Assembly: GCA_963931615.1 (NCBI GenBank)
Contig: OZ007032.1
Coordinates: 434,001-498,000, forward strand
Length of the DNA stretch: 64,000 bases
Direction: 5' to 3'
Source: Coprenecus sp902388455
Lineage (GTDB): Bacteria > Bacteroidota > Bacteroidia > Bacteroidales > UBA932
The notes under the pieces are model-generated. The model was not told the origin of the DNA and ran no database searches. It saw only the letters and a list, made by a program, of their open reading frames with translations. Numbering within the stretch: the first letter of the stretch is position 1; each line of letters starts with the position of its first letter. The position numbers and the translations under genes are program-made. Below are positions 17,379 to 26,173 of the stretch, in pieces.

Positions 17379-20300
17379 CTAGTCTCTGATATCACTGCCA
17401 ATGTTGTTGGATGTCGGAGACCAGAATTTACTGTCGGCAATGCTTTTATTGAGACTACTGCTGCTTGAGCCAGGGCAGTTTGTGATCCTGTATTCGGCTG
17501 GACTGTCTATGGTTCTCATCGGCAGTTGCTCGAAGAAAAGATTGAGCGCGTCTACCTCCAGAAGGTTGTGGTCGAGATCTGCCTGCATAAGTGACTCGCA
17601 TCCGTCTACAGATAGTGTGCTCAGTTTACTGTAGTCAAGGTCTATCAGTCTGAGACTTGTGCAGTTTGACAAGTTCAGGCTTCTGGCTTTGTTGTAATAT
17701 CTCATGACAAGAGTGTCAAGGGCTGTGTAGCCGCTCAGGTCTATGTCCGTACTGTCGGATAGACTGGTGCCGGTATTTGCTAGGAACAGGTGTTTCAAAG
17801 TCTGTTTCCCGTTCAGGTTGCTGGCACCCAGATCAAGGTTACCGCAGGATTTTACGGTGACTTTCCTTATGTTAGAACCTTCGGAAATGTTTATGGCTCT
17901 GAGTTCTTTCATATTTTCCAAGTACAGTTTTTCCAGAGCCGGCAGTGTGAGGTTCAGCTCTTCCAGATAGTTGGTGTTGGATATGGAAAGATCGGAGAGA
18001 GAGATTGTTCCGTCCAGATTAATGTATCTTATTGTAGAACTGTTCAGCTCAAGCGCCGGCAGTGAAGAGCATCCGCTGAGTATGAGAGAGTCTGGATTTG
18101 ACGGCTGATTAAGGTGGATTTCACTGAGCTGTGTCAGGCCCTGGCAGTTGATGCTCGATAGGGGAATATTGGCGATGTTCATGAACTTCAACTGTGTGAG
18201 AGGTCTGAGGTCAAGTCTCTTGAAGGAGTCCATATTGTTGAGCAGCAGATACTGCAGATTGGGGAACTGTGCAAGGTCAAATGCAGGAAGACTTGAAGAC
18301 TCGTTGTTGTTCCATAATCTCATGTATGTGATATTGCTGCAGCCTTCGGAGTAGAAGAAATACAGGTTGTAGCAGTCAGTGATATCTATATGGTTCAATG
18401 ACTCACATCCGGCAACGGATACCCTGCTCAGGCTTTCTATGTCTGATATGCGGAGATCCTCTATTTTTGAGTCGGCGAAGGATATGTAGTTGAGATTTTC
18501 CATGTCGGCTCCGTCAAGACCTATGTAAGCTTTTTTTATGTCCGTATCGTTTAAAGTCAGTGTACTTATTCCGGGACAGCGGTCCAGATATAGTCTTTTG
18601 ACGGAGGCATTTTTGGCTGAAAGATCGGAAAAATTGGTTAATCCGTCAATCTTAACACCACCGATGGAAGGACATCCGTCCAGAACAATAGTTGTTGTAT
18701 TGGTTTCGTTCCCATTGCTGTAGATATAAACTGAGTCCAGTGATGTGCATCCGGAGAAATTCAGTGAATCCTGCTTGATCGTGCTGTTGATGCCGTAGGA
18801 ACTGTATGTAAATCTTTTTAGTGATGAACTGTCTATCCTGAATCGGGTCAGATTATTTAAACTCTCGTTGTAGAAGTTTAATTCTTCTATTCCGGACTTG
18901 CTTAAATTCAAGGAAATCAGACTTGATCGCAGCACGTTCGGGAACGATTTCAGGGCAGAGCATCCGCTTATGTCGACGTGTTCTATGTAGTTGCAGCCTG
19001 TAACAGACAGGTTGTTGAGCCGTGCATTGGAAGAAAAGTCAAGAGTGGCCAAAGAATCTGAGTTGCTGATGTATGCTTCGGCCACTGATGCTTCCGAGGC
19101 ATTTATAACCTGTAGTCTGCGCAGATATTCGAAATCCAGGGACTTAATGTTGTTGCAGCCGGATATATTTATGTCTCTCAGATAGTTACTGTTTGATGAA
19201 CTGTTTGCGTGTATCTGAAGTTTGGACAACTCAGGGCATCCGGAAAAGTCGAGTCTTTCTATGGTGGAGTTATTTAAAAAAACAGAGAATTCTTTTAATG
19301 AAGAGCATCCGCTTATATCGATGGATGCAAGTGGAATGTATTTCCATCCTCCGTCACTGGACGCGAATGAAGTGAGAGTCTCGAGTGAGGAACATCCGTT
19401 TATGTCTATGTCCGCCAGTGAGCTGCAGCCAAGTTCAAGGGTTGTAAGGCCTGAACATCCAAGGAGTTTAAGTTCTGTCAGGTTGTCGCAGTTTGAGATG
19501 GTCAGGCTGGTCAGTCTCGGCAGCCCGTTGTCATTGGAGTTTATGGTGGAAAGAGCATTCAGATTGCTTAGATAAGCATACTCAAGGGACTGGCAGGCAG
19601 AGAGATTGATGTTAGTCAGTTCTGAATTGTCGCTGAGGCTCAGTTTTTTGAGGGCAGTCATTGCATTGAAGTCCAACTCGGCCATGCTGCTGTTTCTTAT
19701 ATCCAGTTCTATCAGAGACGTGCAGTTTTCAAAAGCGATCTCGTCAATTCCGTATGATTCGTTATAGAAGTAACTTATGTGTTCTCCTTCGATGAGATAA
19801 TCTCCATAGTCGATATTATTGTAGTGTTTATAAGCATCAGAACAGGTTGAGACAAGTGTCGTGTCTGTTCCGGATATTCTGTAGATGGAGCAGTAGCCTC
19901 CCACGCCTATGGTGTTGGAATTTGAGGTATGGAATGTAATCTTCTGTGTTACACCGTTGGACTGCAGGAGAGTGAGAGGGTAAGTGTTGTTCTCCTCGGC
20001 CTTGAAGGAGACTTCCAGGCAAGACGAGTTGCTGCCGGTAAGGTCGCGCAGGGTGGTGAACCGCACGGTATCGCCTGAACTGCCCGACAGGGATGGACTG
20101 ATACCGCTGGCAGTCTCGCCGGTACTCAAGTTCTCCACGCTGTAAGCACTGAGTACTTCCGAACTGAGGTTGGTGCTCCATTTTCCGAGGCGGCTGTTTA
20201 TCACCACGTCTCTTGACGAGCGTTCCTCTACTGGGAACAGCAGTGTGTTTTCTGAGAATGTAACCAGACCGAAGTCGTCATCGTAGAAATTATTTTCGAT

Positions 20301-21182
20301 GAAGTCATCGCTGTATATGATATCGCCCAAAGTGAAACCGACATCGGCATTGTCCTTGTGCAGATAGATGGTAATCGTGTAGTCTTTGCCGGCTTCCAGA
20401 GAGGATGGCAGGGGTGCCCTGAATGTAACGGCGCGGCTGCCTGAAACTACAGTTCTGAGTTCTACTTCAGGATTCGGATCGATGGTAGGGAATGTGTAGA
20501 CGTAGTCGGAATGGCAGGAGGTTTGGGTTATGTGGAGGTCGGTATGTATTGTGTTGCTGCCGTTGTATGAGTGTGAGAAGTCGCTGCCGAAGACTATGCC
20601 GGAGGCTACTCCGGAAACGGCAACTGATACAGAGTCGAAGTATCCTGCGAGATTGGAGACTGTGTCTTCGCCAATGATGAGTTTCAGCGCTGGTTGTATC
20701 CTTGCGACTGCTCTTGTCATTGCGATGTTCTCTTCTCCGCCTCCGGAATATCCGGTTATGCCGCCGTAGAGGACATCTTGTCCTGCGCTGCAGCCTTCCT
20801 CAGTGACAACAGACAGCAGAGTGTCAGGCATGGCAGAGCGGACAGTAAGGCCTGGACTGTGTATGGAAACAGTGGTGAAGAGAATGTCGGTGGCATCTGA
20901 TGGAATAGTAAAGTAGTAGATTCCGTCCGCCCGGTTGTCATTTTTCACTGGAGAGACGGGGGTTTGTGTCCCGGCATTGAAGGGGTATGCAAAGAGAGAG
21001 TCGGCGTAGACAGTTCCCGCTGCCTTGGTCTGCTCAATGTCGAAAGAGGGGTACTGGACATTCAGGGCCAGTGCCTCTGTCTGATGATTGAAAGCAGTCT
21101 CTTCAATCCGGCTGCAGCCGCAGAGTGTGGATACGACTGCCAGAAGAACCGATGCTGTGTATATGTATTGATGTCTGTTCAT
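17379..21182 (-). CDS. Giant leucine-rich-repeat lipoprotein with fimbrillin-like N-terminus
   Basis: About 1267 residues. The signal peptide ends in a lipobox (STLCGC), giving a lipidated cysteine near residue 23. About 40-310 resemble fimbrillin-type beta domains (YYFTIPSDATDILFTT, later QDVLYGGITGYSGG). From about 440 almost to the end runs a leucine-rich-repeat solenoid of 20-24-residue units such as LDISGCSSLKEF and LNLSKSGIEELNF, often with GC before the SL. It probably stands on the cell surface and binds a ligand or host or bacterial partner. An upstream in-frame TTG (21191) is possible; the ATG at 21182 gives a normal signal peptide. Last gene of the apparent six-gene unit; no type IX secretion tail was seen. 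Confidence 0.82.
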   Translation of the reverse strand: MNRHQYIYTASVLLAVVSTLCGCSRIEETAFNHQTEALALNVQYPSFDIEQTKAAGTVYADSLFAYPFNAGTQTPVSPVKNDNRADGIYYFTIPSDATDILFTTVSIHSPGLTVRSAMPDTLLSVVTEEGCSAGQDVLYGGITGYSGGGEENIAMTRAVARIQPALKLIIGEDTVSNLAGYFDSVSVAVSGVASGIVFGSDFSHSYNGSNTIHTDLHITQTSCHSDYVYTFPTIDPNPEVELRTVVSGSRAVTFRAPLPSSLEAGKDYTITIYLHKDNADVGFTLGDIIYSDDFIENNFYDDDFGLVTFSENTLLFPVEERSSRDVVINSRLGKWSTNLSSEVLSAYSVENLSTGETASGISPSLSGSSGDTVRFTTLRDLTGSNSSCLEVSFKAEENNTYPLTLLQSNGVTQKITFHTSNSNTIGVGGYCSIYRISGTDTTLVSTCSDAYKHYNNIDYGDYLIEGEHISYFYNESYGIDEIAFENCTSLIELDIRNSSMAELDFNAMTALKKLSLSDNSELTNINLSACQSLEYAYLSNLNALSTINSNDNGLPRLTSLTISNCDNLTELKLLGCSGLTTLELGCSSLADIDINGCSSLETLTSFASSDGGWKYIPLASIDISGCSSLKEFSVFLNNSTIERLDFSGCPELSKLQIHANSSSNSNYLRDINISGCNNIKSLDFEYLRRLQVINASEASVAEAYISNSDSLATLDFSSNARLNNLSVTGCNYIEHVDISGCSALKSFPNVLRSSLISLNLSKSGIEELNFYNESLNNLTRFRIDSSSLKRFTYSSYGINSTIKQDSLNFSGCTSLDSVYIYSNGNETNTTTIVLDGCPSIGGVKIDGLTNFSDLSAKNASVKRLYLDRCPGISTLTLNDTDIKKAYIGLDGADMENLNYISFADSKIEDLRISDIESLSRVSVAGCESLNHIDITDCYNLYFFYSEGCSNITYMRLWNNNESSSLPAFDLAQFPNLQYLLLNNMDSFKRLDLRPLTQLKFMNIANIPLSSINCQGLTQLSEIHLNQPSNPDSLILSGCSSLPALELNSSTIRYINLDGTISLSDLSISNTNYLEELNLTLPALEKLYLENMKELRAINISEGSNIRKVTVKSCGNLDLGASNLNGKQTLKHLFLANTGTSLSDSTDIDLSGYTALDTLVMRYYNKARSLNLSNCTSLRLIDLDYSKLSTLSVDGCESLMQADLDHNLLEVDALNLFFEQLPMRTIDSPAEYRITNCPGSSSSSLNKSIADSKFWSPTSNNIGSDIRD

Positions 21183-21194
21183 ATAAGGCAATAT

Positions 21195-22970
21195 TTACTC
21201 CAGTGTGCTTGCTGGTACGGTTAGTATGATGGTATTTAATTCGTTCAGGGATGTGGTGAAGTTGAAACCGGTGCTTTTCATCTCTCCGTCAGGAGTAAGG
21301 ACCAGTATCCGGGCATAACGCGAATCGTTGTAATCCATGAAGTAGTACATATACTCCGGAGTCAATTGCCACAGTGTGCGTCCTTCGTATTCAACGGCGG
21401 TCAGGTCCTCCGCATTGTAAGGGCCGGTCTCTGTCTCATCGGTGGAGACGTAGTTGTGGAAACTGCCGTCGATAGGATTATATGTGTTGTAGATACTGTT
21501 GCCTAGCCCTATCCAGAAGTATTGTACCAAATCTGCCGGTGAAGGTGCTTCTTCTCCCTCCTCTGTTTTGAACTCTATCAGGAACTGCACGCCTGTACTT
21601 TTTCTGAACAGCTGGATTTCCATATTCTTACCAGCATCTTCGATGGTTACTTCTCCGCTGAATCCTGTTATAAGCGGTGTGCCGGCTGTTGAAGGAAGGC
21701 TCTCGTTGATGCTGACGTACAGATCATTGAGATTCAGCCCTGACGTATCAATTCTATCTGGTGTCACAGATGCAAGGTAGTCAGATTCAGTTGAGCACAA
21801 ATCTGTATTGGAGAACATGATGTCCTGTGTGCCTTTGGGAACGGAGAAGGTATATCTTCCATTATATATCGCTTTTTGAGGCTTTGGGTATCCAGCAGCG
21901 AGAGTACCGTCGGTGTCGTTCATGAACGGATACACCCACAGAGTGTCTGTGCCCAGGATGAAGTCCTTGTAAGTAGTGTCGCCAACAGACGTGGTTTCCA
22001 TGCCGATGCTCATTCCCAAGGACGGCTCTATGACGATATCGGCATAGTCCATGTTCACCTCTATATCCTCATGTATAAGACTGTCTACCTCGAAGCTGAA
22101 TCCGTCACTTCTCTGACGGAGAGATAGTGTGAGGTTATAGTGTTTGTTCGGTTCTATGGATGTTCCGAAACTGGAGACGAGTGTCTGTATGTTCCCTGTG
22201 GTTGTGGTGACTGTCAGAGTGATGTCGGGAATACTGCCGGGAGCTGATGGAAATATGAACCGTTCTTGAATCAAGCTGAGTGTGGAGGATGCCGGTATTG
22301 TAGAGCTGCTCCAGACGTTGGTCACTTCTCCATAGTAGATGCCGGTGGTGTCGTCTATAGAGGGTATGCAGAATGTAGATGCGCTAGGCAGGTTTACCTG
22401 TACTTTAGAGATGTATTCGGACAGGTCCTCAATGAGGACATCTTTGCTGCCTTTTTGCTTTACTCTGAAATTGAGGGATATCTGTGCCGCCTTGCGTTTC
22501 AGGGTTACCGTAGGTATCTCAGGAGAGTCAGTGCCTGCGTCTTCTTTAGGCAGGTTGCCGATAACCAAATCGGTATCGCTTCCTGAGGAGCCGTCGGGGA
22601 CTGTGATTTTAATAAGAGTGTCTATGCCTGCAGGTGCCGTCAGGCTGTATCCTCCGTTTCCGTCAGTGATGTTGGAGAAAAGTATGTCCTGAGACGTTTG
22701 CGGCATAAAATAGGTGTATTCTGTGCCGATGACAGAATTTGCAGTGATGGGGATACCATTGAGATCCGCCAGTTCTCCTTCCAGGGAGAAGGGGTATGCG
22801 TATATCATGTCGTTGCCCAGATTGACGGTGCTTTTGGTCATCGGCGCGCATGTCCGTATTTTTAGGATATTCCCGCTTTCTTTATCCGGCCCTGTTTTTT
22901 CTACAGTACAGGATGATACTGAAAGGATGGCCAGCAGGGGCAGGATGTATTTATGATTAAGATGGCTCAT
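21195..22970 (-). CDS. Lipoprotein with two fimbrillin-like modules
   Basis: 591 residues. Signal peptide with lipobox LSVSSC, so lipidated near residue 21. Two successive modules share a pattern: AYPF near the start, an aromatic strand, then QDILFSN (first module) or QDIMFSN (second), and a later strand rich in K/R and hydrophobics. This resembles Bacteroidetes fimbrillin (Mfa-like) proteins, which form fimbriae or surface-exposed accessory subunits. No conserved C-terminal donor strand could be identified by eye. It begins 2 nt after the upstream lipoprotein gene and ends 12 nt before the LRR gene, so the three are co-expressed. Confidence 0.7.
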   Translation of the reverse strand: MSHLNHKYILPLLAILSVSSCTVEKTGPDKESGNILKIRTCAPMTKSTVNLGNDMIYAYPFSLEGELADLNGIPITANSVIGTEYTYFMPQTSQDILFSNITDGNGGYSLTAPAGIDTLIKITVPDGSSGSDTDLVIGNLPKEDAGTDSPEIPTVTLKRKAAQISLNFRVKQKGSKDVLIEDLSEYISKVQVNLPSASTFCIPSIDDTTGIYYGEVTNVWSSSTIPASSTLSLIQERFIFPSAPGSIPDITLTVTTTTGNIQTLVSSFGTSIEPNKHYNLTLSLRQRSDGFSFEVDSLIHEDIEVNMDYADIVIEPSLGMSIGMETTSVGDTTYKDFILGTDTLWVYPFMNDTDGTLAAGYPKPQKAIYNGRYTFSVPKGTQDIMFSNTDLCSTESDYLASVTPDRIDTSGLNLNDLYVSINESLPSTAGTPLITGFSGEVTIEDAGKNMEIQLFRKSTGVQFLIEFKTEEGEEAPSPADLVQYFWIGLGNSIYNTYNPIDGSFHNYVSTDETETGPYNAEDLTAVEYEGRTLWQLTPEYMYYFMDYNDSRYARILVLTPDGEMKSTGFNFTTSLNELNTIILTVPASTLE

Positions 22971-22972
22971 AT

Positions 22973-25465
22973 TTAAAATTCAATTTCTTTGTCAATATTT
23001 TCTATAATGTCGACCTTGAACTGGTTGCCGCTTTCATTGGAGAAATCATAGAGATTGACGGAAAGGGCGTAGTCATAATTCGGAGCCAGGGTCTTGAACG
23101 CACCTGCTCTTGATATTGTTCTTCCGTCGATGAACGTTACTTCTACTGTGATAGATAGGGAAGCTCCGTTAGAAGGGGGCAGTACATGGAGGTCTGTCGC
23201 TAGAAGCTGCTCTTCTGAAGTGGAAATGTCCTCTGTGCTGAATGTCAGCGTTCCGTTGCCGTGATATCTGCCTTGACCATCCTCATCAAGGATGTATGAT
23301 GCTGACATTCCTGTAGCAATCACCCTGACGGATGATATCTCGGATGAGAGATTCTGGCACTTCTCGCCTGTTTCATTGTAGTAAGAGAGAGTCAGGGAAG
23401 AGATTTTGGAACTTACTCTTTGGGGTTCTACTGTAAGTTGTATATTTCCCTGAAGTTCGGTATCTGCGTTATAGCTTACGAGGAGATCTGAGCTCAGTCC
23501 TGTCTGTCCAGACATATTCCATTGGAGGAAACCGGATAAGTCAGACGGGGCACTGGCTTCAATATTGGAAAAGACAAGATCTTGGCTTCCCTGGTAGAAT
23601 GTGAATGAGAAAAGGTTTTCAGCCTCGTATTCTCCGTATACTGTCTCTCCGCTGCCTATGATGTCTTCACGGAAGTAGTAGCCGTAGATATTTGTCGGTG
23701 ATGTGACTTCTGTTTCAGCCGAATTGGCCCATGACGGCAATGCAAGGGAGAGGAATATTGAGACAGGAGACTCGGGCAATCCGTCAGTAGCAATCTTCTG
23801 GACAGCTCCGTATGTTATGCCGATGTCCTCAACCAGGGCATAGGTCCGGATATAGTATATCGTTCCGCTTTCACCATTGAACCGGTCTGTCCAAGTGTGC
23901 GGCATGCTCCAGCTGTCATTAAGGGAGTGCTGGGATATCTCCATATAGTTGTCCAGCGACACTTCAGGAGAGCGTCCCAGCAGTGTTCCGAATGTCACAA
24001 CGGCTGGATCGCCGGGATGCAGCATTGTCCCTGTTACCGTAATTGATTGATCGATTACGCTTATATCCAATTGGTTGTCGTCGAAACGGGCTCGCCCGAT
24101 GGTATAAACTGTACTTGTGGCTGTAGATGCTTCTCCCAGTTCGTTCCTTGCGTAGGCGTATGCATAATAATATGAGGAGGAGTCTAAATCAGAAAGAGTC
24201 AGTTCTATGGAGTAGTCATCGGAGTTAGTACACTCATAGGCTGTAAGATTGTCAGGATCTTGTCCGAAATAGAAACCCTTTCCGGTAATGTCAGATGATC
24301 CGGTATTTATAATTTCGCATGAAAGTGAAATGCTCGAGGGTGTGGAAATAAATGAGAGTGTGCCTAGCTCCGGAATCTCGTTCGGCATATTGTCGGCTGT
24401 GATGTTGCAGTCCGGCATAAGGGATGACAGCCGGTCAATCTGTTCTTTGGGAATAGGCAGCCCGCTTATGTCGAGATTCCTCAAGGATGTCATACCGTAA
24501 AGTGCGGATATGTCGCTTATGGTGTTACTCTCACCCTGTTTACTTCCCAAAATGAGTGTTTCGAGGTTAAGATTTTCAAGGAAGGATATGTCATTTATAC
24601 CGTTTTTGGAGATGTTCAGATATTTCAGACCGCTCATGCGGGATATCTCTTCAAAATCCTGAATGTAGGGTGAGTGAATAATGGTCAGGGATTCAATGTA
24701 TTCTTCCTCGGTCAGCGCAAGAATGCTTGTCATATTCTGGTTGCCGACCAGCGTCCAGCTGGTAATGCTGTATTTGAACAGGGGACTCAGGTCGTTTATA
24801 GCAGAGTTGAGCATGATGTAGGCTCCGCCGAGTATTTCATGGATATGCTCTCCTAAAGTGACCAGATCTGTATTGGAAATAGAGCCAGATCTGTAGAATG
24901 TATAGCTGGTTCCATCCACGGAAATAGTGTATTTGTCTGTCTCGGACTGTGGAGCCGCCGAAGCGTTTTGCATGCTGTTGCTTGTGGAGCCGAGCAGGAT
25001 GTTTCCGGATATTCTGTTGTAGCTCTTGATGAATTCAGTTATTTCTGCGCTGGATTGAAGCAGGGTATTCCCAGTCTTGGTGCTTATACCGTTGCTCGCT
25101 TGATTGACGGTAAGTGTCAGGGAGCAATTATTGTTCTTGTCGCGAAGGGATACAATGGCGGTTCTTTCGTCTTCGGTTGTGTTCTCTTGTGCTTTTATGT
25201 GGAGAGTTTTGCCGGAGACTGAAGCCGACAGCCATTCTTTGTTGGAAGAAACGTTTATATAGTTTTCACGGTTTGTGGATAAAGTCCTGGTAAAGGAAGT
25301 GTCGTTGCAATTGATGTTGACGGTTCTCTGTTCGTCCTGTAGGTCAATATATGCGAAACTGCCGTATCCGTCCACATCGGAGGTGCAGGAGCGGGAAACC
25401 AGCAATGCTGACAACAGCAGTATCAGGAACGGTAAGAAATGTCTGGTATGGTGAGTATTCTTCAT
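22973..25465 (-). CDS. BACON/leucine-rich-repeat lipoprotein with fimbrillin-like C-terminus
   Basis: 830 residues. Signal peptide with lipobox LLVSRSC. A BACON domain (about 35-125; NKEWLSASVSGKTLHIKAQ and LTLTVNQAS) is followed by a linker, a short internalin-like LRR (about 240-350; LKYLNISKNGINDISFL), a fibronectin-III-like domain (about 360-455; YYYAYAYARNELGEAS), a further beta domain, and a C-terminal fimbrillin-like region with QDLVFSN. BACON domains are often carbohydrate- or mucin-associated. The mosaic points to a surface adhesin or binding protein. It belongs to the same unit as its neighbours and shares their QD-x-x-FSN signature. Confidence 0.75.
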   Translation of the reverse strand: MKNTHHTRHFLPFLILLLSALLVSRSCTSDVDGYGSFAYIDLQDEQRTVNINCNDTSFTRTLSTNRENYINVSSNKEWLSASVSGKTLHIKAQENTTEDERTAIVSLRDKNNNCSLTLTVNQASNGISTKTGNTLLQSSAEITEFIKSYNRISGNILLGSTSNSMQNASAAPQSETDKYTISVDGTSYTFYRSGSISNTDLVTLGEHIHEILGGAYIMLNSAINDLSPLFKYSITSWTLVGNQNMTSILALTEEEYIESLTIIHSPYIQDFEEISRMSGLKYLNISKNGINDISFLENLNLETLILGSKQGESNTISDISALYGMTSLRNLDISGLPIPKEQIDRLSSLMPDCNITADNMPNEIPELGTLSFISTPSSISLSCEIINTGSSDITGKGFYFGQDPDNLTAYECTNSDDYSIELTLSDLDSSSYYYAYAYARNELGEASTATSTVYTIGRARFDDNQLDISVIDQSITVTGTMLHPGDPAVVTFGTLLGRSPEVSLDNYMEISQHSLNDSWSMPHTWTDRFNGESGTIYYIRTYALVEDIGITYGAVQKIATDGLPESPVSIFLSLALPSWANSAETEVTSPTNIYGYYFREDIIGSGETVYGEYEAENLFSFTFYQGSQDLVFSNIEASAPSDLSGFLQWNMSGQTGLSSDLLVSYNADTELQGNIQLTVEPQRVSSKISSLTLSYYNETGEKCQNLSSEISSVRVIATGMSASYILDEDGQGRYHGNGTLTFSTEDISTSEEQLLATDLHVLPPSNGASLSITVEVTFIDGRTISRAGAFKTLAPNYDYALSVNLYDFSNESGNQFKVDIIENIDKEIEF

Positions 25466-25492
25466 GTTTCGGAGTTTTGATTGGAATACAGA

Positions 25493-26137
25493 TTATTTAA
25501 AAGCAGATTTTCTGTAAGTGTAGAGACGGAAACCAAGTCCGACAGAGGCTGTGATTACCGGGACACCATTTCCCATGACCACGTATGCCGGGCTTAAACC
25601 GTATGTCCCTCGGATATTGAGATAGACTACTCTTCCGAAATTGAACTTGAATCCTGCAAGCAGACTGGCATAGTATTTAAGGGCTCCGGAATCTGGATTT
25701 ATTTCCAGTTCGTTATTATAGCCTGGGTTCTCTACGTATTTAGCGTTAAGCAGTATGGACTGCTGGAATCCTACTTCGAATATGGCACCGCGTCCCATCC
25801 ACAGATGCAGGGAAACAGGGATATGCATGTACTGTTGAGTGAGATTGACGTAGGTGTCGCTGTCATATCCGTCAGAAGTCAGCAATGTGTAGTTTCCGGT
25901 CTGGTAGGCGTATATGGCCTCGCCGTAGAAACCAACGACGCGGCCCAGCCTCAGCTCGAAATTTGCACCTCCGTATCCCCCGTATCCGAATCCGGGATAA
26001 AGTTCGGGATCGGTTTTAATATAGGTACCCAATCCACCTCCTTCTATTCCGAAGGAAAATTTGACAAACTGTGCTTTCGCAACAGTGCTGGCAGATATCA
26101 ATACAAGTATTGACAGTAAGAATCTAAGTTGTCTCAT
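25493..26137 (-). CDS. Small outer-membrane beta-barrel protein
   Basis: 214 residues with a cleavable signal peptide ending in AKAQ. The mature part alternates hydrophobic and polar residues with many Gly and Tyr (FSFGIEGGGLGTY, FGYGGYGGANFELRLG, ASVGLGFRLYTY), the look of an 8- to 10-stranded porin-like OmpX/PorT-type barrel. It could anchor or export the surface proteins encoded next to it. It lies 36 nt after the caspase-like gene and 27 nt before the BACON/LRR gene. I do not recognise a specific family. Confidence 0.65.
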   Translation of the reverse strand: MRQLRFLLSILVLISASTVAKAQFVKFSFGIEGGGLGTYIKTDPELYPGFGYGGYGGANFELRLGRVVGFYGEAIYAYQTGNYTLLTSDGYDSDTYVNLTQQYMHIPVSLHLWMGRGAIFEVGFQQSILLNAKYVENPGYNNELEINPDSGALKYYASLLAGFKFNFGRVVYLNIRGTYGLSPAYVVMGNGVPVITASVGLGFRLYTYRKSAFK

Positions 26138-26173
26138 GTCTGTTGTCTGGAATGATGATGATGGTTCCGTTGG

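Noticed and set aside
17379..19900. Periodic repeats resembling a CRISPR or satellite array
   Set aside because: The period arises from leucine-rich protein repeats; DNA identity between units is low, and there are no constant repeats with unique spacers.
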